The notes: generated from the sequence alone by a model not told the origin. Shown: positions 8,211 to 17,490, counted from the stretch's first letter. The stretch: DNA of 64,000 bases from Pseudomonas chlororaphis (GCF_001921865.1 NZ_MSCT01000025.1:62001-126000), one strand, 5' to 3'. A program made the numbers and translations.

Positions 8211-8744
8211 GTGCCCTCCTGGAATTCGCAGATCGCGCGCCTGTTCGCGGAGCAGAAGAAAGCCCTCGAAGCCTTCGTCATCCGCCGTACCGGCAGCGCC
8301 CAGGTGGCGGCAGACCTGACCCAGGAATCCTTCCTGCGCCTGGCGCGCCTGGATTCCGGCGAGAAGATCGACAACCTCCCCGCATTCCTCTTCACCATCG
8401 CCAGCAACCTGGTGCGCGACCATCAGCGCCAGGCCATCCGCCGCGAGCGCCTGGACGCGGGCGAGCCCAGCGAAGAACTGCCTTGCGCCAACCCCGGAGC
8501 CGACGAGCAATTGGCCGCCTATCAGCAGGAACAGCTGATGCAGGATGCGATCCGCGCGCTACCCGATGCGACTCGGCAGATCTTCCTGCTCTATCATGTC
8601 GACGAATGTTCCTACCGCGAGATCGGCGAGCGCCTGTCGATCAGCCCGCGCAGTGTGGAATACCAATTGCGCCGGGCCTTGATCGACTGCCGTGCCTACA
8701 TCACGGCGCGCCTGGCCGGCGATAGACAAGGACGTCGGCCATGA
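8211..8744 (+). CDS. ECF RNA polymerase sigma factor, FecI/iron-starvation type
   Basis: A 177-residue sigma70-family protein with region 2 in the N-terminal half ('DLTQESFLRLARL', then 'LFTIASNLVRDH') and region 4 in the C-terminal half ('ALPDATRQIFLLYHVDECSYREIGERLSIS'). The start is GTG at 8211; no better in-frame ATG lies upstream. It overlaps the FecR gene (ATGA) and is followed by a TonB-dependent receptor with a signalling domain, so the three form a cell-surface signalling unit. The sigma factor would transcribe the receptor when the ferric ligand is bound, with Fur controlling its own synthesis. Confidence 0.92.
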   Translation: MPSWNSQIARLFAEQKKALEAFVIRRTGSAQVAADLTQESFLRLARLDSGEKIDNLPAFLFTIASNLVRDHQRQAIRRERLDAGEPSEELPCANPGADEQLAAYQQEQLMQDAIRALPDATRQIFLLYHVDECSYREIGERLSISPRSVEYQLRRALIDCRAYITARLAGDRQGRRP

Positions 8745-9733
8745 ATCCCACGTCTGCTGCTGTGGACCCCCTGATGAGCCAAGCTGTACCGACCTTTGAA
8801 GAGCTGTTCGCCGAAGCGTCCGGCTGGTATTTCCGCCTCCAGGCCGATGATGTGACGCCCGCAGAAATGGAGGCCTTTGCACAGTGGTTGGGGCAGGGCA
8901 GTGCCCAGGACGAAGCCTGGCAGGAAGTGCAGGCGATGCTCGGTGGCTTGCGGGAACCGGCGCGAGTGGTGCGTCGCGCCGAACAAGCCGCCTGGCGCCG
9001 ACCGGCGCGGCGTTGGCGGCCCTGGGCCTGTGCCGCGGCGGTGCTGCTGGCGGTCGGGCTGACCCTGCACGGCGGGCCGTGGCTGGATCGCCTGCGCGCC
9101 GACTATGCCACTGGCACCGGGGAGTCGCGGAGCATCGAGCTGGCCGACGGCTCCCACCTGCAACTCAACACCGACAGTGCGATACAGGTGCGCATGAGCG
9201 CCGGCGAACGGCAGATCCGCCTGCTGCGCGGCGAGGGGTTTTTCCAGGTGGTCAGGGACCCGGCGCGGCCGTTCATCGTGCGCTCCGGCGATGGCTGGGT
9301 GAAGGTGGTCGGCACCCAGTTCAGCGTCGCCCGGCGTGACGAGCAGACGCGGGTGCAGGTAGCCCAGGGCAAGGTCGAGGTCAATGCGGGCAGCGGTGCG
9401 CCGGTGTACCTGGAGCCGGGGCGGGCCGTAGAGTTCCAGGGCCAGCGGCTGGCCGAACCCCATGGCTTCGACCCTGCCAGCGGGTTTGCCTGGCGTCAGC
9501 GGCAACTGGTGTTTCGCCAGCAGCCGCTGTCGCAAGTGGTCAGCGAATTGAACCGCTACTGGCCCGGCAAGACCTTGGTGCTCGGCGAGGCGTTGCGCAA
9601 CCGCGTGGTGTCCGGCGTATTTGAAATCGACAAGCCGGAGGCGGTGATCAAGGCGCTGGAATACACCCTCAATCTGCGCGCGGAGCATTACACCCCGTAC
9701 TTGCTGGTGCTGCGCGAAGGCAAGGCGTCCTAG
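8741..9733 (+). CDS. FecR-type anti-sigma / transmembrane sensor
   Basis: A 330-residue FecR-family protein with three parts. An N-terminal DUF4880-like cytoplasmic domain contains 'EASGWYFRLQADDVTPAEMEAFAQWL'. A single membrane segment lies near residues 95-112. The periplasmic FecR domain contains 'DGSHLQLNTDSAI..' and 'FIVRSGDGWVKVVGTQFSV', and the C-terminal part would contact the receptor signalling domain. It holds the ECF sigma inactive until the receptor signals. The ATG overlaps the sigma gene stop by 4 bp; an internal Met at residue 12 is an alternative start. Confidence 0.93.
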   Translation: MNPTSAAVDPLMSQAVPTFEELFAEASGWYFRLQADDVTPAEMEAFAQWLGQGSAQDEAWQEVQAMLGGLREPARVVRRAEQAAWRRPARRWRPWACAAAVLLAVGLTLHGGPWLDRLRADYATGTGESRSIELADGSHLQLNTDSAIQVRMSAGERQIRLLRGEGFFQVVRDPARPFIVRSGDGWVKVVGTQFSVARRDEQTRVQVAQGKVEVNAGSGAPVYLEPGRAVEFQGQRLAEPHGFDPASGFAWRQRQLVFRQQPLSQVVSELNRYWPGKTLVLGEALRNRVVSGVFEIDKPEAVIKALEYTLNLRAEHYTPYLLVLREGKAS

Positions 9734-9864
9734 GACGCCATCTTTTTTAAAATCTTTCAGGGTTTCTCCGCAGGCGGTCGTCCTTGATCACTGAGGCGCA
9801 AATAATAAGCACTCTCAAATAGTGCGGCGCCCGATCACTGACTTTGTACTGGGGAGCTCCATCC

Positions 9865-12312
9865 ATGGCACACCGATTTGCTGCGCGGCCCTTGCTGGCC
9901 TTGGCTATTTCCTTGGCCGGCGGCACCGCGCCGCTTTACCTGCAGGCGGCCGAAGCCACCCAGGCGCAGACCTATCGTTTCGATATCCCGGCACAATCCC
10001 TGGATGGCGCGTTGGCGGGGTTTTCGGCGGTGACGCGGATTCAGGTGCTGGTCTCCGGCGAGCTGACCCAGGGCCTCGCTTCGCCCGGTGTCAGCGGCAA
10101 CCTGGGCCAGCGCGAAGCCCTGGCCCTGCTGCTGGGCGGTACCGGGCTGAGCGCAGCCTTTATCAATGCCGACACCGTGACCCTGGAAAAGCGCGTGGCT
10201 TCGCGTCCGGCGCTGGAAGTCGGCGCCACCACCATCAGTTCGGAACGCCTGAGCGCGACCACCGAAGGCAGCGGCTCCTACACCACCGGAGCGGTCACCC
10301 TGGCCCGGGGCGAGCAGAAGCTCAAGGATATTCCGCAATCGGTCAGTGTCATGACCCGCAAGCAGATGGACGACCAGAACACCACCAAACTCTCCGAAGT
10401 GGTGAAGCGCACCCCGGGCCTGACGGCGACCAAATCCCCGGGGCCCGGCATGTTCATCTTCTCCCGGGGGTTCGAGATTGGCACCTTGCAGTACGACGGC
10501 GTGCCGATCCCGCGTAATACCTACACGCTGGGCAGCTACCTCACCGAAAACATGGCGATCTACGACCGCGTGGAAACCCTGCGCGGTCCCGCCGCCCTGC
10601 TGCAAGGCGCCAACAGCCCCGGCGGCACCATGAACCTGGTGCGCAAGCGCGGCGGCGCGGCGCCGGCGGTGACCATCACCGCCAAGGCCGGCTCCTGGGA
10701 CCACTACGGCACGCAAGTCGATGCCGGTGGCCCGCTGAATGCCGAGGGCACCTTGCGTGGCCGCTTCGTGGCGGACTACGACACCAGCAATTCCTTCGTC
10801 GACTACGCCGGCAGCTGGAACCAGACGATCTACGCTGCCGTCGACTATGACTTCACCCCGGATACCACCGTCGGCGTGGGCGTCAGCAACCAGAAGGGCC
10901 ATGCCCGGCCCAACTTCATGTCGTTGCCGCGCTACGCCAATGGCGACGATATCGGCCTGCCGCGCTCGACCTTCGTCGGCGCCAGCTGGAACCGCAGCGT
11001 CAATAACCAGACCCAGGTGTTCGCCGACCTGGAGCACCGCTTCAACGACGACTGGAAGTTGAAGGCGGCCCTGGTGTACATGGACGAACACAACGATGCG
11101 ACCTACCAGGCGACCTGGGACGAAGTCCCCAATCCGGGCACGACCGGCAATATCCGCTATGTGGATTGGGTCACTGACTTCAACACCAAGAGCCGGGGCG
11201 TGGACGTCTATGTCGACGGCAAGTTCGAAGGCTTGGGGTTCCAGCAGGAACTGGTGCTGGGCGCCAACTACTCCAAACTCACCACCAATGACCTGTGGGC
11301 GCGGGATGCCACGGACGGCGCGGATATCTTCAATATCGACCATCACCGTCCGCAACGGGACAAGTACCAGTTGTTCCAGGAAGGCTCCGGCTCCCAGAGC
11401 TGGTATGACATTCGCCAGAAGGGCATTTACGGCACCTGGCGGGTGAAGGTGCTGGACCCGCTGACCCTGATCGTGGGCGCCCGCACCAGTTGGTATGACT
11501 ATTCCTATCGCGATCGGAGCGGCTTCCAGGGGGTGTACGGCGATCTCTCCGAAAGCACCACGCAAACCACCGGCCGGGTCACGCCGTACGCCGGCCTGGT
11601 GTATGCCCTCGATGACCAATGGTCGGCCTACGCCAGCTACGCCGATGCCTTCGAACCGCAGACCAACCTGACCACTTCCGGCGGCTTGCTCAAGCCCATC
11701 GAAGGCAAGAACTACGAGCTGGGCATCAAGGGCGAACTGGCGGATGGCCGGCTCAATACCTCTTTTGCGATCTTCCGCTACGACCAGGAAAACCGCGGGG
11801 TACAGGACCTGCAAGGGCCGATGAACTGTGGCGGTTGGTACTGCTCCGTGGCGTCGGGCAAGGTCCGCAGCCAGGGGTTCGAAGCCACCTTGAGCGGTGA
11901 AGTGCTGACGGGGTTGCAACTGGTGTCCAGCTATACCTACAACACCACCAAGTTCCTCAAGGACGACACCTACGAAGGCAAGGTCTTCAGTACCTGGACA
12001 CCCAAGCACCAGCTCAAGGTCTGGGGTGATTACCAGTTGCCGGGCGACTGGCAAAAAGTCAGCGTCGGTGCCGGCGTGACCGCGCAAAGCAGTACCGAAG
12101 CCTACGACCGCAACTTCAGCGTGCCGGGCAATGCTCTCTGGGATTCGCGCGTGGCCTACAAGATCAACCAGGAGTTCACCGTGGCGGCGAACCTGAACAA
12201 CATGTTCGACAAGAAGTACTACATCCCTGCCTACAACGCGACGTGGGGCAGCAACTACTACGGCGATCCGCGCAACGTGATGTTCACCCTGACCTATACG
12301 CCGCAGTTCTGA
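9865..12312 (+). CDS. TonB-dependent ferric-siderophore receptor with N-terminal signalling domain
   Basis: An 815-residue outer-membrane receptor. It has a signal peptide (residues 1 to about 31), then a secretin/TonB N-terminal (STN) domain (about residues 40-115, 'YRFDIPAQSLDGALAGFSAV'). The plug includes 'LKDIPQSVSVMTRKQMDDQN', and the 22-strand barrel ends in Tyr-Thr-Pro-Gln-Phe with the usual C-terminal aromatic residue. The ATG at 9865 follows GGGGAG at 9851-9856; an in-frame TTG at 9844 is less likely. It transports a siderophore powered by TonB and signals through the FecR protein upstream. The siderophore is unknown: no biosynthetic gene is nearby, so it may be a xenosiderophore. 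Confidence 0.93.
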   Translation: MAHRFAARPLLALAISLAGGTAPLYLQAAEATQAQTYRFDIPAQSLDGALAGFSAVTRIQVLVSGELTQGLASPGVSGNLGQREALALLLGGTGLSAAFINADTVTLEKRVASRPALEVGATTISSERLSATTEGSGSYTTGAVTLARGEQKLKDIPQSVSVMTRKQMDDQNTTKLSEVVKRTPGLTATKSPGPGMFIFSRGFEIGTLQYDGVPIPRNTYTLGSYLTENMAIYDRVETLRGPAALLQGANSPGGTMNLVRKRGGAAPAVTITAKAGSWDHYGTQVDAGGPLNAEGTLRGRFVADYDTSNSFVDYAGSWNQTIYAAVDYDFTPDTTVGVGVSNQKGHARPNFMSLPRYANGDDIGLPRSTFVGASWNRSVNNQTQVFADLEHRFNDDWKLKAALVYMDEHNDATYQATWDEVPNPGTTGNIRYVDWVTDFNTKSRGVDVYVDGKFEGLGFQQELVLGANYSKLTTNDLWARDATDGADIFNIDHHRPQRDKYQLFQEGSGSQSWYDIRQKGIYGTWRVKVLDPLTLIVGARTSWYDYSYRDRSGFQGVYGDLSESTTQTTGRVTPYAGLVYALDDQWSAYASYADAFEPQTNLTTSGGLLKPIEGKNYELGIKGELADGRLNTSFAIFRYDQENRGVQDLQGPMNCGGWYCSVASGKVRSQGFEATLSGEVLTGLQLVSSYTYNTTKFLKDDTYEGKVFSTWTPKHQLKVWGDYQLPGDWQKVSVGAGVTAQSSTEAYDRNFSVPGNALWDSRVAYKINQEFTVAANLNNMFDKKYYIPAYNATWGSNYYGDPRNVMFTLTYTPQF

Positions 12313-12325
12313 TTCATCCAGGCAA

Positions 12326-12354
12326 AAAATACCCCGCGCCTGGCGGGGTATTTT
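12326..12354. terminator. bidirectional rho-independent terminator
   Basis: Perfect 12-bp stem AAAATACCCCGC / GCGGGGTATTTT with a 5-base loop. It has A and T tracts on both sides and lies between the convergent receptor and ilvD genes, so it can serve both strands. Confidence 0.9.
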
Positions 12355-12372
12355 CATTTCAGCGGCTGAGGA

Positions 12373-14214
12373 TCACAGGCCGTCGAGCAGCGCCTTGTTG
12401 CGCACCGCGCCCTTGTCGGCGCTGGTGGCCAGCAGGGCGTAGGCTTTCAGCGCGGTGGTCACCTTGCGTGGGCGTTTTTCCACGGGCTTCCAGCCTTTCT
12501 TGTCTTGCTCTACGCGGCGGGCCGCCAGTTCTTCGTCGCTGACCAGCAGGTTGATCGAACGGTTGGGGATGTCGATCAGCACCTTGTCGCCGTCCTGCAC
12601 CAGGCCGATGGCACCGCCGGCGGCGGCTTCCGGCGAGGCGTGGCCGATGGACAGGCCCGAAGTCCCGCCGGAGAAGCGGCCGTCGGTCAGCAGGGCGCAG
12701 GCTTTGCCCAGGCCCTTGGACTTCAGGTAGGAGGTCGGGTACAGCATTTCCTGCATGCCCGGGCCGCCTTTCGGGCCTTCGTAGCGAATGATGACGATGT
12801 CGCCTTCCTTCACTTCGTCGGCAAGGATGCCGCGTACTGCACTGTCCTGGCTCTCGAAGATCTTCGCGTTGCCTTCGAAGACGTGGATCGACTCGTCGAC
12901 GCCGGCGGTCTTCACCACGCAGCCGTCCAGGGCAATGTTGCCGTACAGCACGGCCAGGCCGCCTTCTTTCGAGTAGGCGTGCTCGAAGCTGCGGATGCAG
13001 CCGTTTTCACGGTCGTCGTCCAGCGTCGGCCAGCGGGTCGACTGGCTGAACGCGGTCTGGGTCGGGATGCCGGCCGGGCCAGCCTTGAAGAAGTGGTGCA
13101 CCGCTTCATCCGTGGTCTGGGTGATGTCCCACTTGGCGATGGCTTCCTCCATGCTGCGGCTGTGCACGGTCGGCAGGTCGGTGTGCAACAGGCCGCCGCG
13201 GGCCAGCGAACCGAGGATGCTGAAGATGCCGCCGGCGCGGTGCACGTCTTCCATGTGGTACTTCTGGATGTTCGGCGCGACCTTGCACAGCTGCGGCACG
13301 CTGCGAGACAGGCGGTCGATATCGCGCAGGTCGAAATCGATCTCGGCTTCCTGGGCGGCGGCCAGCAAGTGCAGGATGGTGTTGGTCGAACCGCCCATGG
13401 CGATGTCGAGCATCATGGCGTTCTCGAACGCCTTGAAGTTGGCGATGTTGCGCGGCAGCACCGACTCATCGTTCTCGCCGTAGTAGCGCTTGCACAGCTC
13501 GACGATGGTCCGGCCGGCCTGCAGGAACAGCTGTTCGCGGTCGCTGTGGGTGGCCAGGGTCGAGCCGTTGCCCGGCAAAGCGAGGCCGAGGGCTTCGGTC
13601 AGGCAGTTCATCGAGTTGGCGGTGAACATGCCGGAGCACGAACCGCAGGTTGGGCAGGCGCTGCGCTCGTACTCGGCGACTTTCTCGTCAGAAGCGCTGG
13701 AGTCGGCGGCGATCACCATGGCGTCGACCAGGTCGAGGCCGTGGGAAGCGAGCTTGGTCTTGCCGGCTTCCATCGGGCCGCCGGACACGAAGATCACCGG
13801 GATGTTCAGGCGCAGGGCGGCCATCAGCATGCCGGGGGTGATCTTGTCGCAGTTGGAGATGCAGACGATGGCGTCGGCGCAGTGGGCGTTGACCATGTAC
13901 TCCACGGAGTCGGCGATGATCTCGCGGCTCGGCAGCGAATACAGCATGCCGTCGTGGCCCATGGCGATGCCGTCGTCCACGGCGATGGTGTTGAATTCCT
14001 TGGCCACGCCGCCGGCGCGTTCGATTTCGCGGGCGACCAGCTGGCCCAGGTCCTTGAGGTGCACGTGGCCCGGGACGAATTGGGTGAAGGAGTTGGCAAT
14101 GGCGATGATCGGCTTCTTGAAGTCGTCATCTTTCATCCCCGTGGCGCGCCACAGTGCACGGGCGCCGGCCATGTTGCGGCCGTGGGTGGATGTTTTCGAG
14201 CGGTAATCAGGCAT
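12373..14214 (-). CDS. ilvD: dihydroxy-acid dehydratase
   Basis: A 613-residue IlvD/Edd-family Fe-S dehydratase making 2-keto acids in the valine, isoleucine, leucine and pantothenate pathways. The start at 14214 gives 'MPDYRSKTSTHGRNMAGARALWRATG', the canonical N-terminus, behind a CGGAG ribosome-binding site; the longer open frame upstream is not used. Fe-S/Mg region cysteines are visible in 'CISNCDKITPGM' and 'ACPTCGSCSGMFTANSMNC'. The C-terminal 'DGRFSGGTSGLSIGHASPEA' is the usual active-site loop. It stands alone, with a 340 bp upstream region holding a REP pair. Confidence 0.97.
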   Translation of the reverse strand: MPDYRSKTSTHGRNMAGARALWRATGMKDDDFKKPIIAIANSFTQFVPGHVHLKDLGQLVAREIERAGGVAKEFNTIAVDDGIAMGHDGMLYSLPSREIIADSVEYMVNAHCADAIVCISNCDKITPGMLMAALRLNIPVIFVSGGPMEAGKTKLASHGLDLVDAMVIAADSSASDEKVAEYERSACPTCGSCSGMFTANSMNCLTEALGLALPGNGSTLATHSDREQLFLQAGRTIVELCKRYYGENDESVLPRNIANFKAFENAMMLDIAMGGSTNTILHLLAAAQEAEIDFDLRDIDRLSRSVPQLCKVAPNIQKYHMEDVHRAGGIFSILGSLARGGLLHTDLPTVHSRSMEEAIAKWDITQTTDEAVHHFFKAGPAGIPTQTAFSQSTRWPTLDDDRENGCIRSFEHAYSKEGGLAVLYGNIALDGCVVKTAGVDESIHVFEGNAKIFESQDSAVRGILADEVKEGDIVIIRYEGPKGGPGMQEMLYPTSYLKSKGLGKACALLTDGRFSGGTSGLSIGHASPEAAAGGAIGLVQDGDKVLIDIPNRSINLLVSDEELAARRVEQDKKGWKPVEKRPRKVTTALKAYALLATSADKGAVRNKALLDGL

Positions 14215-14554
14215 GGAGCACTCCGGGCGGCTAATCAGGTGACAAATGGGGAGTGAGCTTCTATTGACCTCGGGAACACTCAGAAATGGCCGTGTGTCCG
14301 AAAGCTGCCGATAACGCCGCGGGATCGCCGCGTGCCTCAGCCTGAGCTCATAAACCCGCCGGGGGATGACTGGCGATGAATCTCGCGATTCTACACCGCT
14401 GGCGCCAGGAAGGAATGCCGCGAATGACGGGCAGCACGAACACACAACCCCTGTAGGAGCGAGCTTGCTCGCGATAGCGGTACAGGGTGCGCCGCTGGAT
14501 TTCAGCCTGGCGGCTGATCGCGAGCAAGCTCGCTCCTACAGGTTGATCGGTGCA
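14215..14554. other. intergenic region between ilvD and the RAYT gene
   Basis: No gene recognised. It must hold the ilvD promoter and leader (about 14215-14400, on the minus strand), but no clear -35/-10 pair, riboswitch or leader peptide could be picked. The rest is the REP pair at 14451-14542. Confidence 0.6.
14451..14542. repeat. REP pair flanking the RAYT gene on its 3' side
   Basis: Direct-sense REP at 14451-14478 and inverted copy at 14516-14542, separated by about 37 bases. Both carry the canonical GTAGGAGCGAGCTTGCTCGC core and lie immediately next to the RAYT stop codon. Confidence 0.88.
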
Positions 14555-15013
14555 TCAGAACCAGATGGCATCCCAGAGCGGATAGTCGCCGATGCGCTGG
14601 GCCAGGCCTGCCCGCAACGGGTTGGCGATGAGGTAGCGGGCCATGGTTTTCAAATCCTCTTCGCGGCGCAAGGCACGGTCGAAGTAGCCTTTTTGCCAGA
14701 CAGGTTCCGAGCTCTCCCGGGCCCGGTTGATGGCTCTGGCGCTGCGGGATTTGGTGCCTTGCATCAGCCGGGGCAAATCGCCGTTGTGCAGTTCGACCAG
14801 CCAGTGAAAGTAGTCGGGCATGACCACCCAGGCCAGTGAATTTGCTGCGTCCGTTTGTTGAGCGTGCCTGAATTCCTTGACCAGCAGACGGCCAATGCGC
14901 CAGTCGTGAAAGATCGGTTCGCGGTTTCGGGTGACAGCCGTGAGCAGGTAGATACGGCCCGGTTCCGCGTAGCGGCCAAGGCGCAGGCGGTGGGCATGGG
15001 GCAGGCTGGACAT
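14555..15013 (-). CDS. REP-associated tyrosine transposase (RAYT), Y1_Tnp family
   Basis: A 152-residue single-strand nuclease of the Y1/HUH transposase superfamily. Family landmarks are 'GRYAEPGRIYLLTAVTRNREPIF', 'WQKGYFDRALR' (106-116), the catalytic tyrosine at about 127 in 'ARYLIANPLRAGL', and the C-terminal 'YPLWDAIWF'. Such enzymes bind and process REP hairpins and are linked to REP/REPIN dispersal. REPs of the same type lie on both sides (14451-14542 and 15097-15214), as expected for a RAYT. Where related proteins have an HUH metal motif of the form H-x-H, this one reads Y68-F-H70, so the first histidine appears to be lost. The gene is intact, but its activity is uncertain. Confidence 0.9.
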   Translation of the reverse strand: MSSLPHAHRLRLGRYAEPGRIYLLTAVTRNREPIFHDWRIGRLLVKEFRHAQQTDAANSLAWVVMPDYFHWLVELHNGDLPRLMQGTKSRSARAINRARESSEPVWQKGYFDRALRREEDLKTMARYLIANPLRAGLAQRIGDYPLWDAIWF

Positions 15014-15096
15014 TCCGTTGTCCTCCTCGGTGGATGGAAGAGCAACGGTAAGTGCTGTGCAGAAGGTTGTCGTAGCGACAATGGGACGGGATGTAA

Positions 15097-15214
15097 CTGT
15101 AGGAGCAGCCGGTCGACGTTCGATTGCTCGCGAAAAAAATATCAGGCACCGCGATCAGGCAGGGTGCACGCGTCATCGTTGACGTTTTTCGCGAGCAAGC
15201 TCGCTCCTACAGGG
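15097..15214. repeat. REP pair flanking the RAYT gene on its 5' side, one copy degenerate
   Basis: The copy at 15097-15133 keeps both ends (CTGTAGGAGC and TGCTCGCGA) but its centre is replaced by unrelated bases. The copy at 15187-15214 is canonical and inverted. Confidence 0.75.
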
Positions 15215-15237
15215 TTTTGTGTCGCGTTGTGTAGCGG

Positions 15238-16434
15238 TTAGCTATTAGGCAGCAACCGGCAGGTGATGCTCTTGATGTAGCGGGTTTCCGGGATGGCCGG
15301 GTGTACCGGGTGGTCCGGGCCCTGGCCGCCGCGTTCCAGCAGCTGGATATTGCGGTCCAGGTGACGGGCGCTGGTGAGCAGGATGTTCTGCAGGTCGTCT
15401 TCGGGCAGGTGCATCGAGCACGATGCGCTGACCAGGATGCCGTCCTTGGTCAGCAGGCGCATGGCCTGCTCGTTCAGGCGACGGTAGGCGCCTTCGCCGT
15501 TCTTCAGGTCTTTCTTGCGTTTGATGAAGGCGGGTGGGTCGGCCACGATCACGTCGAAACGCTCTTCGGCGGCCTTGAGTTCCTTCAGGGCCTCGAACAC
15601 GTCGCCTTCGACACAGGTGACTTTCTCGGCGATGCCGTTGAGCGCGGCGTTACGCTCGACACCGTCGAGGGCAAAGCCCGAGGCATCGACGCAGAACACT
15701 TCGCTGGCGCCGAAGGCACCGGCCTGCACGCCCCAGCCGCCGATGTAGCTGAACAGGTCCAGCACGCGCTTGCCTTTGACATACGGCGCCAGGCGAGCGC
15801 GGTTCATGCGGTGGTCGTAGAACCAGCCGGTCTTCTGGCCTTCCATGACCGGCGCTTCGAACTTCACGCCGTTCTCTTCCAGGGCGACCCATTCCGGCAC
15901 CAGGCCGAACACGGTCTCGACATAACGCTCGAGGCCTTCGGCGTCGCGCGCGGCTGAATCGTTCTTGAACAGGATGCCGCTTGGCTTGAGGACCTGGACC
16001 AGGGCGGCGATCACGTCGGCCTTGTGCTGTTCCATGGTCGCCGACGCCAATTGCACCACGAGGATGTCGCCGAAACGGTCGACCACCAGGCCTGGCAGCA
16101 GGTCGGAGTCGCCGTAGACCAGGCGATAGAACGGCTTGTCGAAGAGGCGCTCGCGCAGCGACAGGGCCACGTTCAGGCGGTGCACCAGCAGCGACTTGTC
16201 CAGCGCCAGCTTGGCGTCGCGCGACAACAGGCGGGCGCAGATCAGGTTGTTCGGGCTCATGGCGACGATGCCCAGCGGCTTGCCGCCGGCGGCTTCCAGC
16301 ACTGCCTGGTCGCCTGCCTTGAAGCCGTGGAGTGGGGTGGCGGCTACATCGATTTCGTTGCTGTAGACCCACAGGTGGCCGGCGCGCAGGCGGCGATCGG
16401 CATTGGCTTTGAGGCGCAGGCTTGGCAGGGACAT
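15238..16434 (-). CDS. rlmI: 23S rRNA m5C1962 methyltransferase, RlmI type
   Basis: A 398-residue class I SAM-dependent RNA methyltransferase. It has an N-terminal PUA-like domain ('LRLKANADRRLRAGHLWVYSNEI'), a central EEHEE-type region, and a C-terminal Rossmann domain with 'VLDLFSYIGGWGVQAGAFGA' (SAM loop) and 'DVIVADPPAFIK'. The catalytic Cys is in 'LVSASCSMHL'. The start at 16434 gives the usual 'MSLPSLRLKAN' and a length equal to E. coli RlmI (396). It modifies cytosine 1962 of 23S rRNA. It stands alone and is divergent from the HDOD gene. Confidence 0.92.
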   Translation of the reverse strand: MSLPSLRLKANADRRLRAGHLWVYSNEIDVAATPLHGFKAGDQAVLEAAGGKPLGIVAMSPNNLICARLLSRDAKLALDKSLLVHRLNVALSLRERLFDKPFYRLVYGDSDLLPGLVVDRFGDILVVQLASATMEQHKADVIAALVQVLKPSGILFKNDSAARDAEGLERYVETVFGLVPEWVALEENGVKFEAPVMEGQKTGWFYDHRMNRARLAPYVKGKRVLDLFSYIGGWGVQAGAFGASEVFCVDASGFALDGVERNAALNGIAEKVTCVEGDVFEALKELKAAEERFDVIVADPPAFIKRKKDLKNGEGAYRRLNEQAMRLLTKDGILVSASCSMHLPEDDLQNILLTSARHLDRNIQLLERGGQGPDHPVHPAIPETRYIKSITCRLLPNS

Positions 16435-16623
16435 GACGTCGCTCCGAAAAAAAAGAGCGGGAGTATAACGTGTTGCGATCCTCCCGAGGCCGGCGAGTGG
16501 ATATGCGGCGACAGGGCGAACCACGGGGGATGGGCGGTGGGGCACTGTTATAAAGTTCCTTTTCACTGGCCATGGGCGCCGCGTTAAGGGTTAGAATCGC
16601 CGCCTGACCCAGAGTGTGTACTT

Positions 16624-17490
16624 ATGTCCCAAGAGCTTTCCGCCGAACAGATCCAGCAAGCCCTGCAAGGCATCAGCGTGCCGCCCCAACCGCAAATCAT
16701 GGTGGATTTGCAGATGGAGCAGTACATGCCCGACCCGGACCTGGAAGTGATCGCGCGGCTGATCGCCCAGGACCCGGGGCTCTCCGGGGCCCTGCTGAAA
16801 ATCGTCAACTCGCCGTACTACGGGCTGAGCAACAAGATCGCCTCGATCCAGCGCGCGGTGAACCTGCTGGGCAGCCGCTCGATCATCAACCTGATCAACG
16901 CGCAGTCGATCAAGGGCGAAATGAGCGACGAAACCATCGTCACCCTCAACCGTTTCTGGGACACCGCCCAGGACGTGGCGATGACCTGCCTGACCCTGGC
17001 CAAGCGCACCGGCTCGCAAGCGGTCGACGAAGCCTATGCCCTGGGGCTGTTCCACGATTGCGGCGTGCCGCTGATGCTCAAGCGCTTTCCCGATTACATG
17101 GCGGTGCTGGAAGAGGCCTATGGCAGCGCCGGCCCCGAAAGCCGTGTGGTGGATACGGAAAACCGCGCGTTCAACACCAACCATGCGGTGGTCGGTTATT
17201 ACACGGCCAAGTCCTGGCGCCTGCCGGAGCATGTGACCAACGCCATCGCCAACCACCACAATGCCCTGGCGATCTTCAGCGACGAGTCGTCGCGCAACAG
17301 CCAGCTGAAGAACCTGCTGGCGATCCTGAAAATGGCCGAGCATATCTGCGCGTCTTATCGGGTCCTGGGCAACCAGGCCGAAGACCACGAATGGAATAGC
17401 ATTGGCCACCTGATCCTCGATTATGTCGGCCTGTCCGACTACGACTTCGAGAACCTCAAGGAAACCGTGCGCGAACTGGGCGCGCGCTGA
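16624..17490 (+). CDS. HDOD domain signalling protein
   Basis: A 288-residue protein that is almost entirely one HDOD domain, an HD-related fold without the full set of HD metal ligands. 'LEVIARLIAQDPGLSGALLKIVNSPYYG' and 'IQRAVNLLGSRSIINLI' mark the family, with 'FHDCGVP' and 'NHHNALAIF' later. HDOD proteins act in bacterial signalling, motility or stress regulation, often with two-component partners. There is no attached output domain here, and the gene lies 33 bp upstream of mutM. The specific role is unknown. The ATG at 16624 has no strong ribosome-binding site. Confidence 0.9.
   Translation: MSQELSAEQIQQALQGISVPPQPQIMVDLQMEQYMPDPDLEVIARLIAQDPGLSGALLKIVNSPYYGLSNKIASIQRAVNLLGSRSIINLINAQSIKGEMSDETIVTLNRFWDTAQDVAMTCLTLAKRTGSQAVDEAYALGLFHDCGVPLMLKRFPDYMAVLEEAYGSAGPESRVVDTENRAFNTNHAVVGYYTAKSWRLPEHVTNAIANHHNALAIFSDESSRNSQLKNLLAILKMAEHICASYRVLGNQAEDHEWNSIGHLILDYVGLSDYDFENLKETVRELGAR

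Noticed and set aside
9835..12357. Long minus-strand frame opposite the TonB-dependent receptor
   Set aside because: Same strand-shadow effect in a strongly biased gene; no recognisable domain or ribosome-binding site.
14215..14445. N-terminal extension of ilvD
   Set aside because: The canonical IlvD start at 14214 with a ribosome-binding site gives the normal length of 613 residues.
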